A stretch of 15,391 nt of DNA, taken from DASUUR01 sp036373975 (GTDB lineage Bacteria; Patescibacteriota; Saccharimonadia; Saccharimonadales; Saccharimonadaceae). The position numbers were made by a program, and so were the translations under genes. The DNA lies in NCBI GenBank assembly GCA_036373975.1, contig DASUUR010000014.1, forward strand, positions 1 through 15,391. The letters are read 5' to 3'. Below are positions 1 through 7,086 of this stretch, piece by piece (positions within the stretch are counted from its first letter, which is position 1; the number at the start of each line of letters is the position of its first letter). The notes under the pieces are model-generated. The model was not told where the DNA came from. It made no database searches and saw only the letters and a list, made by a program, of their open reading frames with translations.

Positions 1-9
1 TCTTTTTTA

Positions 10-43
10 TGTGGTGTTGTAGCCGCTAGGCTACAACACCACA
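10..43. other. Perfect 15-bp hairpin with GCTA loop
   Basis: Bases 10-24 pair without mismatch with 29-43 around a 4-nt loop (25-28). The hairpin begins 9 nt beyond the stop codon of the minus-strand gene that ends at 52, so it probably forms the 3' end of that transcript. Read on the minus strand it is followed by an A-rich, not U-rich, stretch, so it is not a canonical intrinsic terminator there. The T-run at 3-8 sits before the hairpin on the plus strand and may be the tail of another terminator cut off by the window edge. Confidence 0.6.
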
Positions 44-51
44 CGCACTAA

Positions 52-348
52 TTATGCACCATTACCGTTGAAGAATCCACGTAGAGTGCCGTTGTCGTTC
101 AGTCCATCTCCCGGTCCGTAGTGGTCATGCTGCTTGAGGAACTCGGAGGCTCGCTCTGCATGCCCGTCCCGGAGGTAAGTGTGGTTTTCCATCTTTCCCT
201 CGCCGAATGAGACCGTGACCTCTTCTCCGTCAGCGGTGGTGGCATGCACCGGACTGGTGCTGCTACTCCATGCAGGGGTTTCGCCCGTGCCGTATTTACG
301 CTGGCAACGAGCGCACTCGCACGCGGCATGGCAGTTGCGACGACCCAT
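52..348 (-). CDS. Small cysteine-cluster protein of unknown function
   Basis: A 98-residue protein that I do not recognise. The N-terminus carries four cysteines in the spacing Cx3CxCx2C (residues 6, 10, 12, 15), which could form a small zinc or metal site. The middle holds a GEEVTVSFGEG stretch and a helical segment rich in charged residues. The C-terminus is rich in His, Gly and Asn (HDHYGPGDG, then NGNGA). There is no signal peptide or membrane segment. It looks like a real gene because a promoter-like pair lies upstream on the same strand (431-403), a GGAGAAAG Shine-Dalgarno-like site lies 11 nt before the ATG, and a strong hairpin follows the stop. By hand count the region 61-300 is about 58% GC, above the roughly 45-50% of neighbouring genes, so recent acquisition is possible. 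It is one of only two minus-strand genes in the window and stands alone. Function unknown. Confidence 0.6.
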   Translation of the reverse strand: MGRRNCHAACECARCQRKYGTGETPAWSSSTSPVHATTADGEEVTVSFGEGKMENHTYLRDGHAERASEFLKQHDHYGPGDGLNDNGTLRGFFNGNGA

Positions 349-402
349 CGTGACACCGACTTTCTCCGCTGTATGCGGGTTCGTTGACGCTAGTGCTCGG
401 CT

Positions 403-431
403 ACAGTATCAATAGTTCCCTCGAATGTAAA
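403..431 (-). promoter_or_regulatory. Promoter for the minus-strand gene 52-348
   Basis: Read on the minus strand, TTTACA (431-426, five of six matches to TTGACA) is followed by a 17-nt spacer and TACTGT (408-403). A TGA directly before that box gives an extended -10 arrangement. The -10 hexamer itself is weak. The predicted transcript would start near 396 and carry a leader of about 48 nt with a Shine-Dalgarno-like site. Confidence 0.4.
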
Positions 432-465
432 GATCAAAATTTCCTAGATATGAAAGCCCGGCGAA

Positions 466-474
466 TGCTATACT
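466..474 (+). promoter_or_regulatory. Extended -10 promoter, predicted leaderless start
   Basis: TGCTATACT is an extended -10 element (TGn + TATACT) ending 6 nt before the ATG at 481. A start point 7 nt beyond the box would fall on the ATG itself. There is no Shine-Dalgarno site and no convincing -35 box. Similar boxes precede alaS, the FtsA-like gene and obgE. Confidence 0.6.
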
Positions 475-480
475 CACCCT

Positions 481-1206
481 ATGATCGCAGAGCATCAGCC
501 CACTATCTTCCCGCCGTCTGTTATAGCCAAAGTTTCGTCTGTGGCGAATGGCCGTATGCCAACGGCAATTGTGCCGACCGATCCCGAGCAAGATCTTGCG
601 GCCAATCGCGAGCAATTCCTAGCTGCGGTCGGTATTCATCCTGACCATGCCACCCAAATTAGGGTCACTTTTGATGCCGATCACTACCGCAGGTATCGAG
701 TTGCGGATGTAAACGCCAAAGGCGAGGGGATTGGCTTGGCGCCCGGCGAACCTGCCGATGCCATGGTTGTGACCGATACCAACCACGCACTCGTTTTACC
801 TCTGGCTGACTGTGTCGGCGCAATTGTATACGACCCAACAAAGCGCGTTCTGATGGTGTCTCACTTGGGGCGGCACAGCACCGAGGAGCACGGCGCCGTT
901 CATAGTGTACGGTTTATGCAAACAGCTCACGACTGCAACCCAGCTAATATATTAGTGTGGATTAGCCCTGCGGTAGGTGCCGCGAGCTATCCGCTACAGA
1001 AGTTCGACGAGCGTGGTCTCCAAGAGGTTAACCTAGAGCAATTCCTTGAGGCTGGCATAACACCAGAGCATATCGAAGTCGCCGAAGTTGATACGGCTAG
1101 TCACGATGATTACTATTCCCACAGCCAGTTTTTGAAGGGCAACGATGCAAAACGCGGACGTTTTGCGATTGTCGCTATGATGCTCGAGCAGGGTGAGCCT
1201 GCTTAG
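481..1206 (+). CDS. YfiH/PgeF-family (laccase-domain) protein
   Basis: A 241-residue protein with the Cu-oxidase_4/DUF152 (YfiH, PgeF) fold signature. Seen in sequence: a DAMVVTD segment; the ADC motif with Cys111; His128 in SHLGRH exactly 17 residues later; and a C-terminal HSQFLKGNDAKRGRFA segment matching the family's SxRR...GRFA end. The family is described as polyphenol oxidase-like and, in E. coli, as a peptidoglycan-editing factor; several members are purine-nucleoside enzymes. The Cys-to-His spacing equals that of the catalytic C107/H124 pair in E. coli YfiH. The earlier His of the family's QVHG motif seems absent, since the matching stretch near residues 59-64 reads QIRVTF. Activity may therefore be altered. 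The ATG at 481 is chosen because the extended -10 box sits just before it and no Shine-Dalgarno site exists. Start of a possible transcription unit with metG, 41 nt downstream. Confidence 0.8.
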   Translation: MIAEHQPTIFPPSVIAKVSSVANGRMPTAIVPTDPEQDLAANREQFLAAVGIHPDHATQIRVTFDADHYRRYRVADVNAKGEGIGLAPGEPADAMVVTDTNHALVLPLADCVGAIVYDPTKRVLMVSHLGRHSTEEHGAVHSVRFMQTAHDCNPANILVWISPAVGAASYPLQKFDERGLQEVNLEQFLEAGITPEHIEVAEVDTASHDDYYSHSQFLKGNDAKRGRFAIVAMMLEQGEPA

Positions 1207-1227
1207 TTCTATCTTTGAATTCCAATC

Positions 1228-1243
1228 TGTTACACTTAAAGGA
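1228..1243 (+). promoter_or_regulatory. metG upstream signals: extended -10 and RBS
   Basis: TGTTACACT (1228-1236) resembles an extended -10 box and is followed by AAAGGA (1238-1243), a Shine-Dalgarno-like site 4 nt before the ATG at 1248. The ribosome site decides the metG start at 1248 over the upstream in-frame ATG at 1215, which has neither signal. Confidence 0.5.
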
Positions 1244-1247
1244 ACCT

Positions 1248-2732
1248 ATGAGCAAAAAATTATATATCACGACCGCAATTCCATATGTAAATGGCACGCC
1301 GCATATCGGCAATGCGCTTGATTATCTGTATGCCGATATCTGGGCGCGCTATCAGCGCCAAAACGGCCGCGAAGTGCGCTTTCAGGTGGGCACCGATGAG
1401 CATGGCAACAAAATTGCCGCCAAAGCCGCCGAGCTGGGTATTGATCCGCAAACCTATGCCAATAACATGTATGTTAATTTCGAAATGCTAATGCGCAAGA
1501 TTGGTGCTGAATTTACCGATTTTATCCGGACTACAGACGAAAAACATAAGCAATCCGTGCAATATATCTGGCAAAAGCTCGAGCCTTACATTTACAAAGG
1601 GAGCTACGAAGGCTGGTATTGCGTTGGCCACGAAGCATTCTTTACCGATAAAGAAGCTACCGAAACTAATGGTGTTTGTCCCGATCATAACCAGCCATAC
1701 CAAAGACTCAGTGAAGAAAATTACTATCTTAAAATGAGCGCTTTTGGCGAGAAAATTAAAGAAGCGTTAGAATCTCGTCGCTTTGATATTGCGCCAGAAT
1801 TTCGTAAGAAAGAAATACTATCGCTCATCGAAGGTGGCCTCGCCGACGTAAGCATTTCGCGCCCACGCAAGAACCTAAGCTGGGGAGTGCCCGTACCAGG
1901 CGACGATACGCAAGTAATGTATGTGTGGATTGACGCCCTCTGTAACTACCTAACCGTACTTGGCTATCCAGGCGATGAGACCTGGCGCGAATTCTGGCCG
2001 GCAGATATTCAGGTGGTAGGCAAGGATATTCTGCGCTTCCACGCTGCTATTTGGCCAACGATTTTGATGGGGCTTGACTTGCCCCTGCCTAAAAAACTGT
2101 TGGTACACGGCCACATAAACGTTGGCGGCGTCAAAATGAGCAAAACGCTTGGCAATGTCGTGGACCCGAACGAAGTTGTTGATGGCTATGGAGTCGACGC
2201 CTTCCGCTATTACTTCTCACGGCATGTGGCTACCCTGGACGACGGCGACTTCACCTGGGAAAAGTTTGAGAACGCCTACAATAATGAGCTTGGAAATGAG
2301 CTCGGCAACCTCGTGCAGCGTGTGGCGAGTATGATCATTCGCTATCAAGAGGGGGTGATCGGTGATTTGCCTCGCCCAGAGCATGATATACAGGCTTACC
2401 GCGAGGCCATGAATGACTTACATTTTAATAAAGCATTCGATGAAATATGGAACAAGGTCCGCGCACTAAATGGCTATCTTGAGAGCGTAAAACCATGGGA
2501 AATTGCCAAAGGCCGAGGTAAAGAGACCGAAGCCGAAAGCCACCTAGCCGAGGTGCTAGCTTACTGCGCTAGTAGTTTGGTGCAAATCGCTGATCTGTTG
2601 GTGCCATTCCTGCCGACTACTGCAAAAGCAATCCAGGGCATGTTCGAAACTGGTGTCGTGCAACAGCAAGCCGTGTTGTATCCCAAGATCTATAACCACA
2701 CCCCTGATCCGCGCACTAAAGCGCAAGAATAG
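1248..2732 (+). CDS. metG: Methionine--tRNA ligase (MetRS)
   Basis: Charges tRNA-Met (initiator and elongator) with methionine in the cytoplasm. The 494-residue protein begins with the class I Rossmann fold: the HIGH signature appears as HIGN at residues 19-22 and the KMSKS loop as KMSKT at 296-300. A FEKFENAYNNELGNELGNLV-like anticodon-domain entry follows the catalytic core (seen as WEKFENAYNNELGNELGN). The connective peptide (roughly residues 115-160, with GWYCVGHEAFF and ENYYLKMS) lacks the paired zinc knuckles of the E. coli type. The protein ends after the helical anticodon-binding domain, with no C-terminal EMAP/Arc1p-like tRNA-binding extension, so it is the short form. Start at 1248 is supported by AAAGGA 4 nt upstream. 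tatD follows 1 nt after the stop, a pairing seen in many bacteria. Confidence 0.97.
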   Translation: MSKKLYITTAIPYVNGTPHIGNALDYLYADIWARYQRQNGREVRFQVGTDEHGNKIAAKAAELGIDPQTYANNMYVNFEMLMRKIGAEFTDFIRTTDEKHKQSVQYIWQKLEPYIYKGSYEGWYCVGHEAFFTDKEATETNGVCPDHNQPYQRLSEENYYLKMSAFGEKIKEALESRRFDIAPEFRKKEILSLIEGGLADVSISRPRKNLSWGVPVPGDDTQVMYVWIDALCNYLTVLGYPGDETWREFWPADIQVVGKDILRFHAAIWPTILMGLDLPLPKKLLVHGHINVGGVKMSKTLGNVVDPNEVVDGYGVDAFRYYFSRHVATLDDGDFTWEKFENAYNNELGNELGNLVQRVASMIIRYQEGVIGDLPRPEHDIQAYREAMNDLHFNKAFDEIWNKVRALNGYLESVKPWEIAKGRGKETEAESHLAEVLAYCASSLVQIADLLVPFLPTTAKAIQGMFETGVVQQQAVLYPKIYNHTPDPRTKAQE

Positions 2733-2733
2733 T

Positions 2734-3489
2734 ATGCTAGTTGACACGCATTGTCATGTCCATGAGGCGAATTATCCGCTTAATGCCGACGAAGTGTGGC
2801 AGCGCGCCAAGCTTGCGGGTGTCGAAAAGCTCCTTTGTATAGGCACGGATATAGAAAGTTCAAAACAGGCGGTGGCGTGGGCTAGAAGTCACGAAAATGT
2901 CTGGGCAGTTGTTGGTATTCATCCACATGAAGCCGCGAAGGAATCCATTGGGCCTCTCCGTGAGCTCCTGGCTAGCCCGAATAATAAAATTGTTGGGATA
3001 GGAGAGTGCGGGCTAGACTATTTCTATGAGCATAGCCCGAGGGACCGTCAGATTGCGCTTCTTGAGGAGCACCTTGATCTTGCCAAAGAGTTCAATATGC
3101 CGCTGAGTTTCCACGTTCGCGAGGCGTTCGATGATTTTTGGCCAATTTTTGATAGGTATCCAGCCACTCGGGGCGTGTTGCATAGTTTTACCGATTCAGA
3201 GGCTAATCTTAAAGAGGCTTTGGCAAGAGGGTTGTATATTGGCGTGAATGGTATCAGTACATTCACAAAAATCGATACCCAAAAGGCTATGTTTAAAGCA
3301 ATTCCGCTGCAAAAGTTACTACTAGAAACCGACGCCCCCTTCTTGACCCCGGTGCCTAAACGTGGTACTATAAATGAGCCAGCGTTTGTTACGCTTGTTG
3401 CCAAATTTCATGCGACTCTCCGGTCTATCAATCTTCAGGAGCTCTCGCGTGCAACAAGTCAGAACGCATCGGATCTTTTTTCAATTTAA
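2734..3489 (+). CDS. tatD: TatD-family metal-dependent hydrolase (DNase)
   Basis: A 251-residue TIM-barrel amidohydrolase of the TatD/YcfH family, whose members act as metal-dependent 3'-5' DNases and probably serve in nucleic-acid quality control. Visible metal-site motifs in order: DTHCH (residues 4-8, His6 and His8); VGIGECGLDY with the bridging Glu; SFHVRE with a His ligand; LHSFTDS with a further His; and LLETDAPFLTP with the catalytic Asp. The length is typical. The start at 2734 is preferred over the longer in-frame ATG at 2653 because the family begins directly with a hydrophobic strand and DxHxH, and the extra 27 residues would lie inside metG. It follows the metG stop by 1 nt and is probably translationally coupled. 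Confidence 0.95.
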   Translation: MLVDTHCHVHEANYPLNADEVWQRAKLAGVEKLLCIGTDIESSKQAVAWARSHENVWAVVGIHPHEAAKESIGPLRELLASPNNKIVGIGECGLDYFYEHSPRDRQIALLEEHLDLAKEFNMPLSFHVREAFDDFWPIFDRYPATRGVLHSFTDSEANLKEALARGLYIGVNGISTFTKIDTQKAMFKAIPLQKLLLETDAPFLTPVPKRGTINEPAFVTLVAKFHATLRSINLQELSRATSQNASDLFSI

Positions 3490-3546
3490 AACAGACAGTT
3501 TAAAATCAAAAAACGCCACTTTTAACCCCATGTGGAGAGGTTTTGT

Positions 3547-3759
3547 ATGTCTGAGCATTACAACCCCGAGCAGTATCACTATGCGCCAAAGCCTGAAGAG
3601 GTTAAGGCTGAGCGACCGCCAGAATTGACCCACGAAGATCGTGAAGCACTTCTTCGTAACCAGTTGGAAATGGTTGCGGCCGTAAGGAGCTATGGTGCGG
3701 CCACCGCCGAAGTTCGTCAGCAGGCTTTGACGCAAGAAAACTTCGTGCTCGCTAGCTAA
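3547..3759 (+). CDS. Small charged protein of unknown function
   Basis: A 70-residue soluble protein that I do not recognise. The N-terminal third is rich in Tyr, His, Pro and Glu (HYNPEQYHYAPKPEE). The rest is predicted helical (LTHEDREALLRNQLEMVAAV and onward), without cysteine, signal peptide or membrane segment. The ATG at 3547 is chosen because GGAGAGG lies 6 nt upstream; the in-frame GTG at 3532 has no ribosome site. It sits 13 nt before another unknown gene with its own Shine-Dalgarno site, so the two are probably co-transcribed. The 57-nt gap after tatD holds an AT-rich stretch (TAAAAT at 3501-3506) that could be a weak -10 box. Confidence 0.75.
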   Translation: MSEHYNPEQYHYAPKPEEVKAERPPELTHEDREALLRNQLEMVAAVRSYGAATAEVRQQALTQENFVLAS

Positions 3760-3772
3760 GAGGATTTATATT

Positions 3773-4213
3773 ATGTCTGATATTTTTAAGAAAGCCATGA
3801 AGCTGATCATAGGTGACGCTAAAAGCCCTAAGAATGATCGCCCCTTGCGTACGCTGACCGAGCGCCAGCTAATTCAGCTTGAGTCTGAGATTGGGCGTGA
3901 GCTATTTGGTGCTATTCCAAAAGGTCACCGCCGAGAGTTCTTTTGCCTTGATGCGCATACCTGGATTTGGCACGAAGAGTGGTCAGAAAACGGTAAACCA
4001 CACAGCATAACGACTCGCTATGAGGTACACGAAAATGGTATCTTAAAGGTAACTGGTGGTATGAACTACCGATTTATTGAGGGCGACGAGCTGCGCAATT
4101 TGGCCCTCGCAACCCGTCTTTACTACGAAAGAGTGACGCGGGATATATATAAGCGGGACCCCCACACAGGGCAGCCATTATCGGTGGCACCTGATATAAT
4201 ACAAGCAGCGTGA
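3773..4213 (+). CDS. Conserved-looking hypothetical protein, aromatic-rich
   Basis: A 146-residue cytoplasmic protein that I cannot place in a named family, although similar proteins appear, as far as I recall, in Saccharibacteria genomes. Its order is: a short basic amphipathic N-terminus (IFKKAMKLIIG); a helix near residues 29-45; then a beta-rich centre with FFCLDAHTWIWHEEW, TTRYEVHENGILKV and GMNYRFIEG; and a C-terminal helix (NLALATRLYYERV). The Trp- and Tyr-rich centre suggests a small beta-sheet ligand or protein-binding fold; that is inference. AAGAGGA lies about 8 nt before the ATG. The stop TGA overlaps the ATG of the cysteine desulfurase gene by one base. The end of this gene also carries an extended -10 box that may drive the next gene. 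Confidence 0.8.
   Translation: MSDIFKKAMKLIIGDAKSPKNDRPLRTLTERQLIQLESEIGRELFGAIPKGHRREFFCLDAHTWIWHEEWSENGKPHSITTRYEVHENGILKVTGGMNYRFIEGDELRNLALATRLYYERVTRDIYKRDPHTGQPLSVAPDIIQAA
4192..4200 (+). promoter_or_regulatory. Internal extended -10 promoter for the desulfurase gene
   Basis: TGATATAAT, a consensus extended -10 element, lies inside the last codons of the preceding gene and ends 12 nt before the ATG at 4213. No Shine-Dalgarno site is present before that ATG. The predicted transcript would have a leader of about 5 nt. Confidence 0.5.
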
Positions 4214-5361
4214 TGAAAACCGTCTATCTTGACTATGCTGCTGCGACTCCGCTTGATGAGCGGGTTTTTGCTGCTATGCAGCCATATTTTAGTGAGCTTT
4301 TTTTTAATCCATCAAGCGCCTACCAGCCTGCTCGTGAAGTGCGAAAGGATCTTGAGGCGGCACGTGCACAACTTGCAAGATGTATTGGCGCAAAAACAGA
4401 TGAAATTATCATTACAGCGGGTGCAACGGAATCGGTGAACATTGCCTTCAAGGGTGTTCTTAGCAGTGGTGGGCATGTGGTAAGCTCGGCTATTGAGCAC
4501 CAGGCGGTACTTGGTTCGGCGGCGCAGTTTGACCATACGCTCGTAATGCCTGATCACAAGGGAAATGTTGATCCGCAGCATATCAAACAGGCAATTCGTG
4601 AGGATACTAAGCTGGTGAGTATCGCTATGGCGAATAGTGAAATCGGTACCATCCAACCACTGAAAGATATAGCCCATATAGTGCAACAAGTACGGCAGGA
4701 GCGACTGGTAGCTGGTAATAAAACGCCGCTTTACTTCCATAGTGATGCTTCGCAGGCGGCGGGCCTGTTGGAACTGCATATTGCCAGGCTAGGGCTCGAT
4801 CTGCTGACGCTGAATGCCGCAAAATGTTATGGCCCCAAGCAGGTTGGTCTGTTGTGGGCGGCTAGCCATGTTAAGTTGGCACCACTCATACACGGGGGTG
4901 GGCAAGAGCAAGGCATTCGTTCGGGTACCGAAAATGTTGCAGGTACGATTGGTTTTGCCCGTGCCTTAGAGATTGCCGAGAAACGGCGCAAAACTGAAGT
5001 CAGACGTTTGCAGACGCTCCGTGATAGTTTACAGAAGCGTCTCGTTGACGCGTTCCCGAACTGCGAAATAACTGGCAACCAAAAACGTCGCCTGCCCGGA
5101 CATTTGCATGTCGCCTGGCCTGGGCTTGATGCTGAGCGTGTTTTATTTGGTCTTGAAATGAAAGGTGTTTTGGTTGCAACCGGATCCGCTTGCGCGGCCA
5201 ATAAAGGCACCCGTTCACACGTATTGACTGCACTTGGTATGACGCCTGAGCAAGCCGATGGTAGCTTGCGTTTCTCGCTGGGCCGACAGACCGATGAAGA
5301 AGCTGTTGCGTATGCTGCTCAAGCTATCATCAGTACTGTACAGGCGGAGCTCGCTCGATGA
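4213..5361 (+). CDS. Cysteine desulfurase (NifS/IscS family, PLP-dependent)
   Basis: Removes sulfur from L-cysteine as an enzyme-bound persulfide. The 382-residue protein shows the class V aminotransferase layout: YLDYAAATPLDE at the N-terminus; GATESVN (PLP phosphate site); EHQAV; HSDASQAAG; the PLP lysine Lys204 in NAAKCYGPKQVG; GGGQEQGIRSGTENV; and the sulfur-carrying Cys327 in GSACAANKG. The usual Ser-x-His-Lys context of the PLP lysine is altered: alanine replaces the common His before Lys. The ATG at 4213 is preferred over the GTG at 4210. No scaffold (iscU/sufU) or other Fe-S assembly gene is nearby. Two genes downstream is mnmA, so the likely sulfur acceptor is the tRNA thiolase, as in the YrvO-MnmA pair of Bacillus; that partner assignment is inference from context. 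Overlaps the next gene by 4 nt (ATGA). Confidence 0.93.
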   Translation: MKTVYLDYAAATPLDERVFAAMQPYFSELFFNPSSAYQPAREVRKDLEAARAQLARCIGAKTDEIIITAGATESVNIAFKGVLSSGGHVVSSAIEHQAVLGSAAQFDHTLVMPDHKGNVDPQHIKQAIREDTKLVSIAMANSEIGTIQPLKDIAHIVQQVRQERLVAGNKTPLYFHSDASQAAGLLELHIARLGLDLLTLNAAKCYGPKQVGLLWAASHVKLAPLIHGGGQEQGIRSGTENVAGTIGFARALEIAEKRRKTEVRRLQTLRDSLQKRLVDAFPNCEITGNQKRRLPGHLHVAWPGLDAERVLFGLEMKGVLVATGSACAANKGTRSHVLTALGMTPEQADGSLRFSLGRQTDEEAVAYAAQAIISTVQAELAR

Positions 5362-5963
5362 GATGGTTGATTGGCGGTGTTGTTGCATTTGTGGCGCTAC
5401 TCGTAGTGTCTATTTCGGTGTATCTTACACCGAATGATCTACAGAGCTGTAATATTACACCGGCAGAAGAAGGCAGTTGTGGGCGTGCCGATGCCATTAT
5501 CGCTATAAGTGGTGGTGATACGCGATCGCGCACCGATGAGGCGATTGCGCTCTACAAGAATGGCTGGGCGCCACGGCTAGTATTTGCTGGTGCCGCCCAG
5601 GACTTGTCGGGCCCAAGCAATGCCGAGGCCATGCGCCGCCAAGCGTTAGCTGCAAACGTGCCAGATCAAAGTATTGTTATTGAGGAGCTTTCGCGCACAA
5701 CCGCCGAGAATGCTCTACAAACACAGAATCTCTTTAAGCAGCATCAGATTAAGCGGATTATTCTTGTTACCTCAGGCTATCATCAGCGTCGGGCCTCACT
5801 TGAATTCCATAAACGACTTGATGGGCAGGTCGAGGTACTGAATCATCCGGTGCCAAAGGATAATCAATGGTCCTCGCTATGGTGGCTCACGCCAACCGGC
5901 TGGTGGCTTGCAGGTAGCGAGCTTATTAAAATCGCTATTTTTCATCTCGGAGGTTCACTGTAA
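5358..5963 (+). CDS. DUF218 (YdcF/SanA-like) membrane-anchored protein
   Basis: A 201-residue protein with one N-terminal membrane segment (about residues 3-24) followed by a DUF218 domain. Visible signatures are ADAIIAISGGD near residue 45, RTDEAIALYKNGWAPRLVFAG, a SRTTAENA block and ILVTSGYHQRRA. In the DUF218 family these segments line a nucleotide-binding-like pocket; E. coli SanA and YdcF belong here and are loosely linked to envelope integrity, but the reaction is unknown. The domain should lie outside the membrane. The gene overlaps the desulfurase by 4 nt and mnmA by 1 nt, and carries a GGAGG near its end that serves mnmA. Its place between two tRNA-thiolation genes may reflect compaction and not function. 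Confidence 0.85.
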   Translation: MRWLIGGVVAFVALLVVSISVYLTPNDLQSCNITPAEEGSCGRADAIIAISGGDTRSRTDEAIALYKNGWAPRLVFAGAAQDLSGPSNAEAMRRQALAANVPDQSIVIEELSRTTAENALQTQNLFKQHQIKRIILVTSGYHQRRASLEFHKRLDGQVEVLNHPVPKDNQWSSLWWLTPTGWWLAGSELIKIAIFHLGGSL

Positions 5964-7027
5964 TGGCACGCATTTATGTAGGTATGAGCGGTGGCGTTGA
6001 TAGCTCTGTAACGGCAGCGCTATTGAAAGACCAAGGTCACGATGTTGTTGGGGTCTACATGAAGAACTGGACTCAAGACCTGCCCGGCATGAAATGTCCT
6101 TGGGCTGATGATTTAGCCGATGCTAAGCGTGTGGCTGTGCAGCTTGGGATTGACTTTAAAGTATTTGACTTCCAGGCAGAGTACAAGCAAAAAGTTGTCG
6201 ATTATATGATTGAAGAGTACAAGCTTGGACGCACACCAAACCCAGATATCATGTGCAACCAAGAGGTGAAGTTTAAGATATTTCTTGAGGCTGCGCTTGA
6301 GGATGGTGCTGACATGATTGCCACCGGTCACTACGCACGCGCACGCCATAAGCCTGATGGGAGTGCCGAGCTCCTTATGGGTGTCGATGTCAACAAAGAT
6401 CAGTCGTACTTTCTGTGTCGCGTTTCGCAAGCAGCTTTGCAAAAAACACTCTTTCCTATTGGCGAACTGCACAAGCCTGAGGTGCGCGCGCTTGCAGAGA
6501 AGTACGGCTTGGTGACCGCTAAAAAGAAGGACTCACAAGGCATTTGCTTTGTCGGAGAAGTCGGTATCAAGGATTTCTTGAGTGAATACGTTGAAACTAC
6601 CCCAGGATCTATTATTGATACCCAAACCAATAAAGTTATCGGACAGCACGATGGTGCACTTTTCTATACGATTGGCCAGCGGCACGGGCTAAACGTGGGT
6701 GGCGGGCTCCCCTACTATGTCGTAGGTAAAGATATTAACAAAAATATCGTGTTTGTTACCACCGATCTTAACGACAAGAATTTATGGCGTGAACAGTTAA
6801 CGCTCACGTCTCTTCATTTTATTAATGAGCCACCTCGGGATGGCGTGACGTATACCGTCCGAAGCCGTTACCGTGCACCGCTACACAAGGCCACTTTTGT
6901 AAGGCAGTCAGATAACACCGCGGCCTTACAGTTAATGCAGCCTGAGCGGGCAATTACACCGGGTCAGTCTGCGGTTATATATGATAACGAGCGGGTGGTT
7001 GGCAGTGGCATCGTTGCGGCGGTGTGA
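5963..7027 (+). CDS. mnmA: tRNA-specific 2-thiouridylase MnmA
   Basis: Adds sulfur to C2 of U34 in the wobble position of tRNA-Lys, -Glu and -Gln, using ATP and a persulfide supplied by a cysteine desulfurase. The 354-residue protein has the PP-loop MSGGVDSSV at residues 8-16, the catalytic Cys98 in the MCNQEVKF motif, the second catalytic Cys195 in GICFVGE, and the TPGSIID and YTIGQRHGL motifs of the central domain, then a C-terminal beta-barrel with VRSRYR and AITPGQSAVIYD. Length is typical. GGAGG lies 9 nt before the ATG, inside the end of the DUF218 gene, whose stop TAA overlaps the start by one base. The cysteine desulfurase two genes upstream probably feeds sulfur to it. Confidence 0.97.
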   Translation: MARIYVGMSGGVDSSVTAALLKDQGHDVVGVYMKNWTQDLPGMKCPWADDLADAKRVAVQLGIDFKVFDFQAEYKQKVVDYMIEEYKLGRTPNPDIMCNQEVKFKIFLEAALEDGADMIATGHYARARHKPDGSAELLMGVDVNKDQSYFLCRVSQAALQKTLFPIGELHKPEVRALAEKYGLVTAKKKDSQGICFVGEVGIKDFLSEYVETTPGSIIDTQTNKVIGQHDGALFYTIGQRHGLNVGGGLPYYVVGKDINKNIVFVTTDLNDKNLWREQLTLTSLHFINEPPRDGVTYTVRSRYRAPLHKATFVRQSDNTAALQLMQPERAITPGQSAVIYDNERVVGSGIVAAV

Positions 7028-7033
7028 TACACT
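7025..7033 (+). promoter_or_regulatory. Extended -10 promoter for the 56-residue gene
   Basis: TGATACACT overlaps the mnmA stop codon and resembles the box before metG (TGTTACACT). A transcript would begin near 7040 and have a leader of about 47 nt containing the strong AAGGAGGA site. No clear -35 box is visible. Confidence 0.35.
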
Positions 7034-7086
7034 AAAGATAGTAATATGACCACTGAAATTACCACACATAGTAAGGAGGAGTAATT

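Noticed and set aside
10..43. Hairpin as a classic intrinsic terminator of the minus-strand gene 52-348
   Set aside because: On the minus strand the stem is followed by an A-rich, not U-rich, stretch. Kept as a hairpin of uncertain role.
1215..1247. Longer metG start at 1215
   Set aside because: The extra 11 residues precede the normal MetRS N-terminus, overlap the promoter-like box, and the ribosome site AAAGGA fits the ATG at 1248.
2653..2733. Longer tatD start at 2653
   Set aside because: The extra 27 residues lie within metG and are not TatD-like; the family starts immediately before the DxHxH motif.
4312..4779. 155-residue open frame on the minus strand
   Set aside because: Antisense shadow inside the cysteine desulfurase gene, whose active-site motifs confirm the plus strand as coding.
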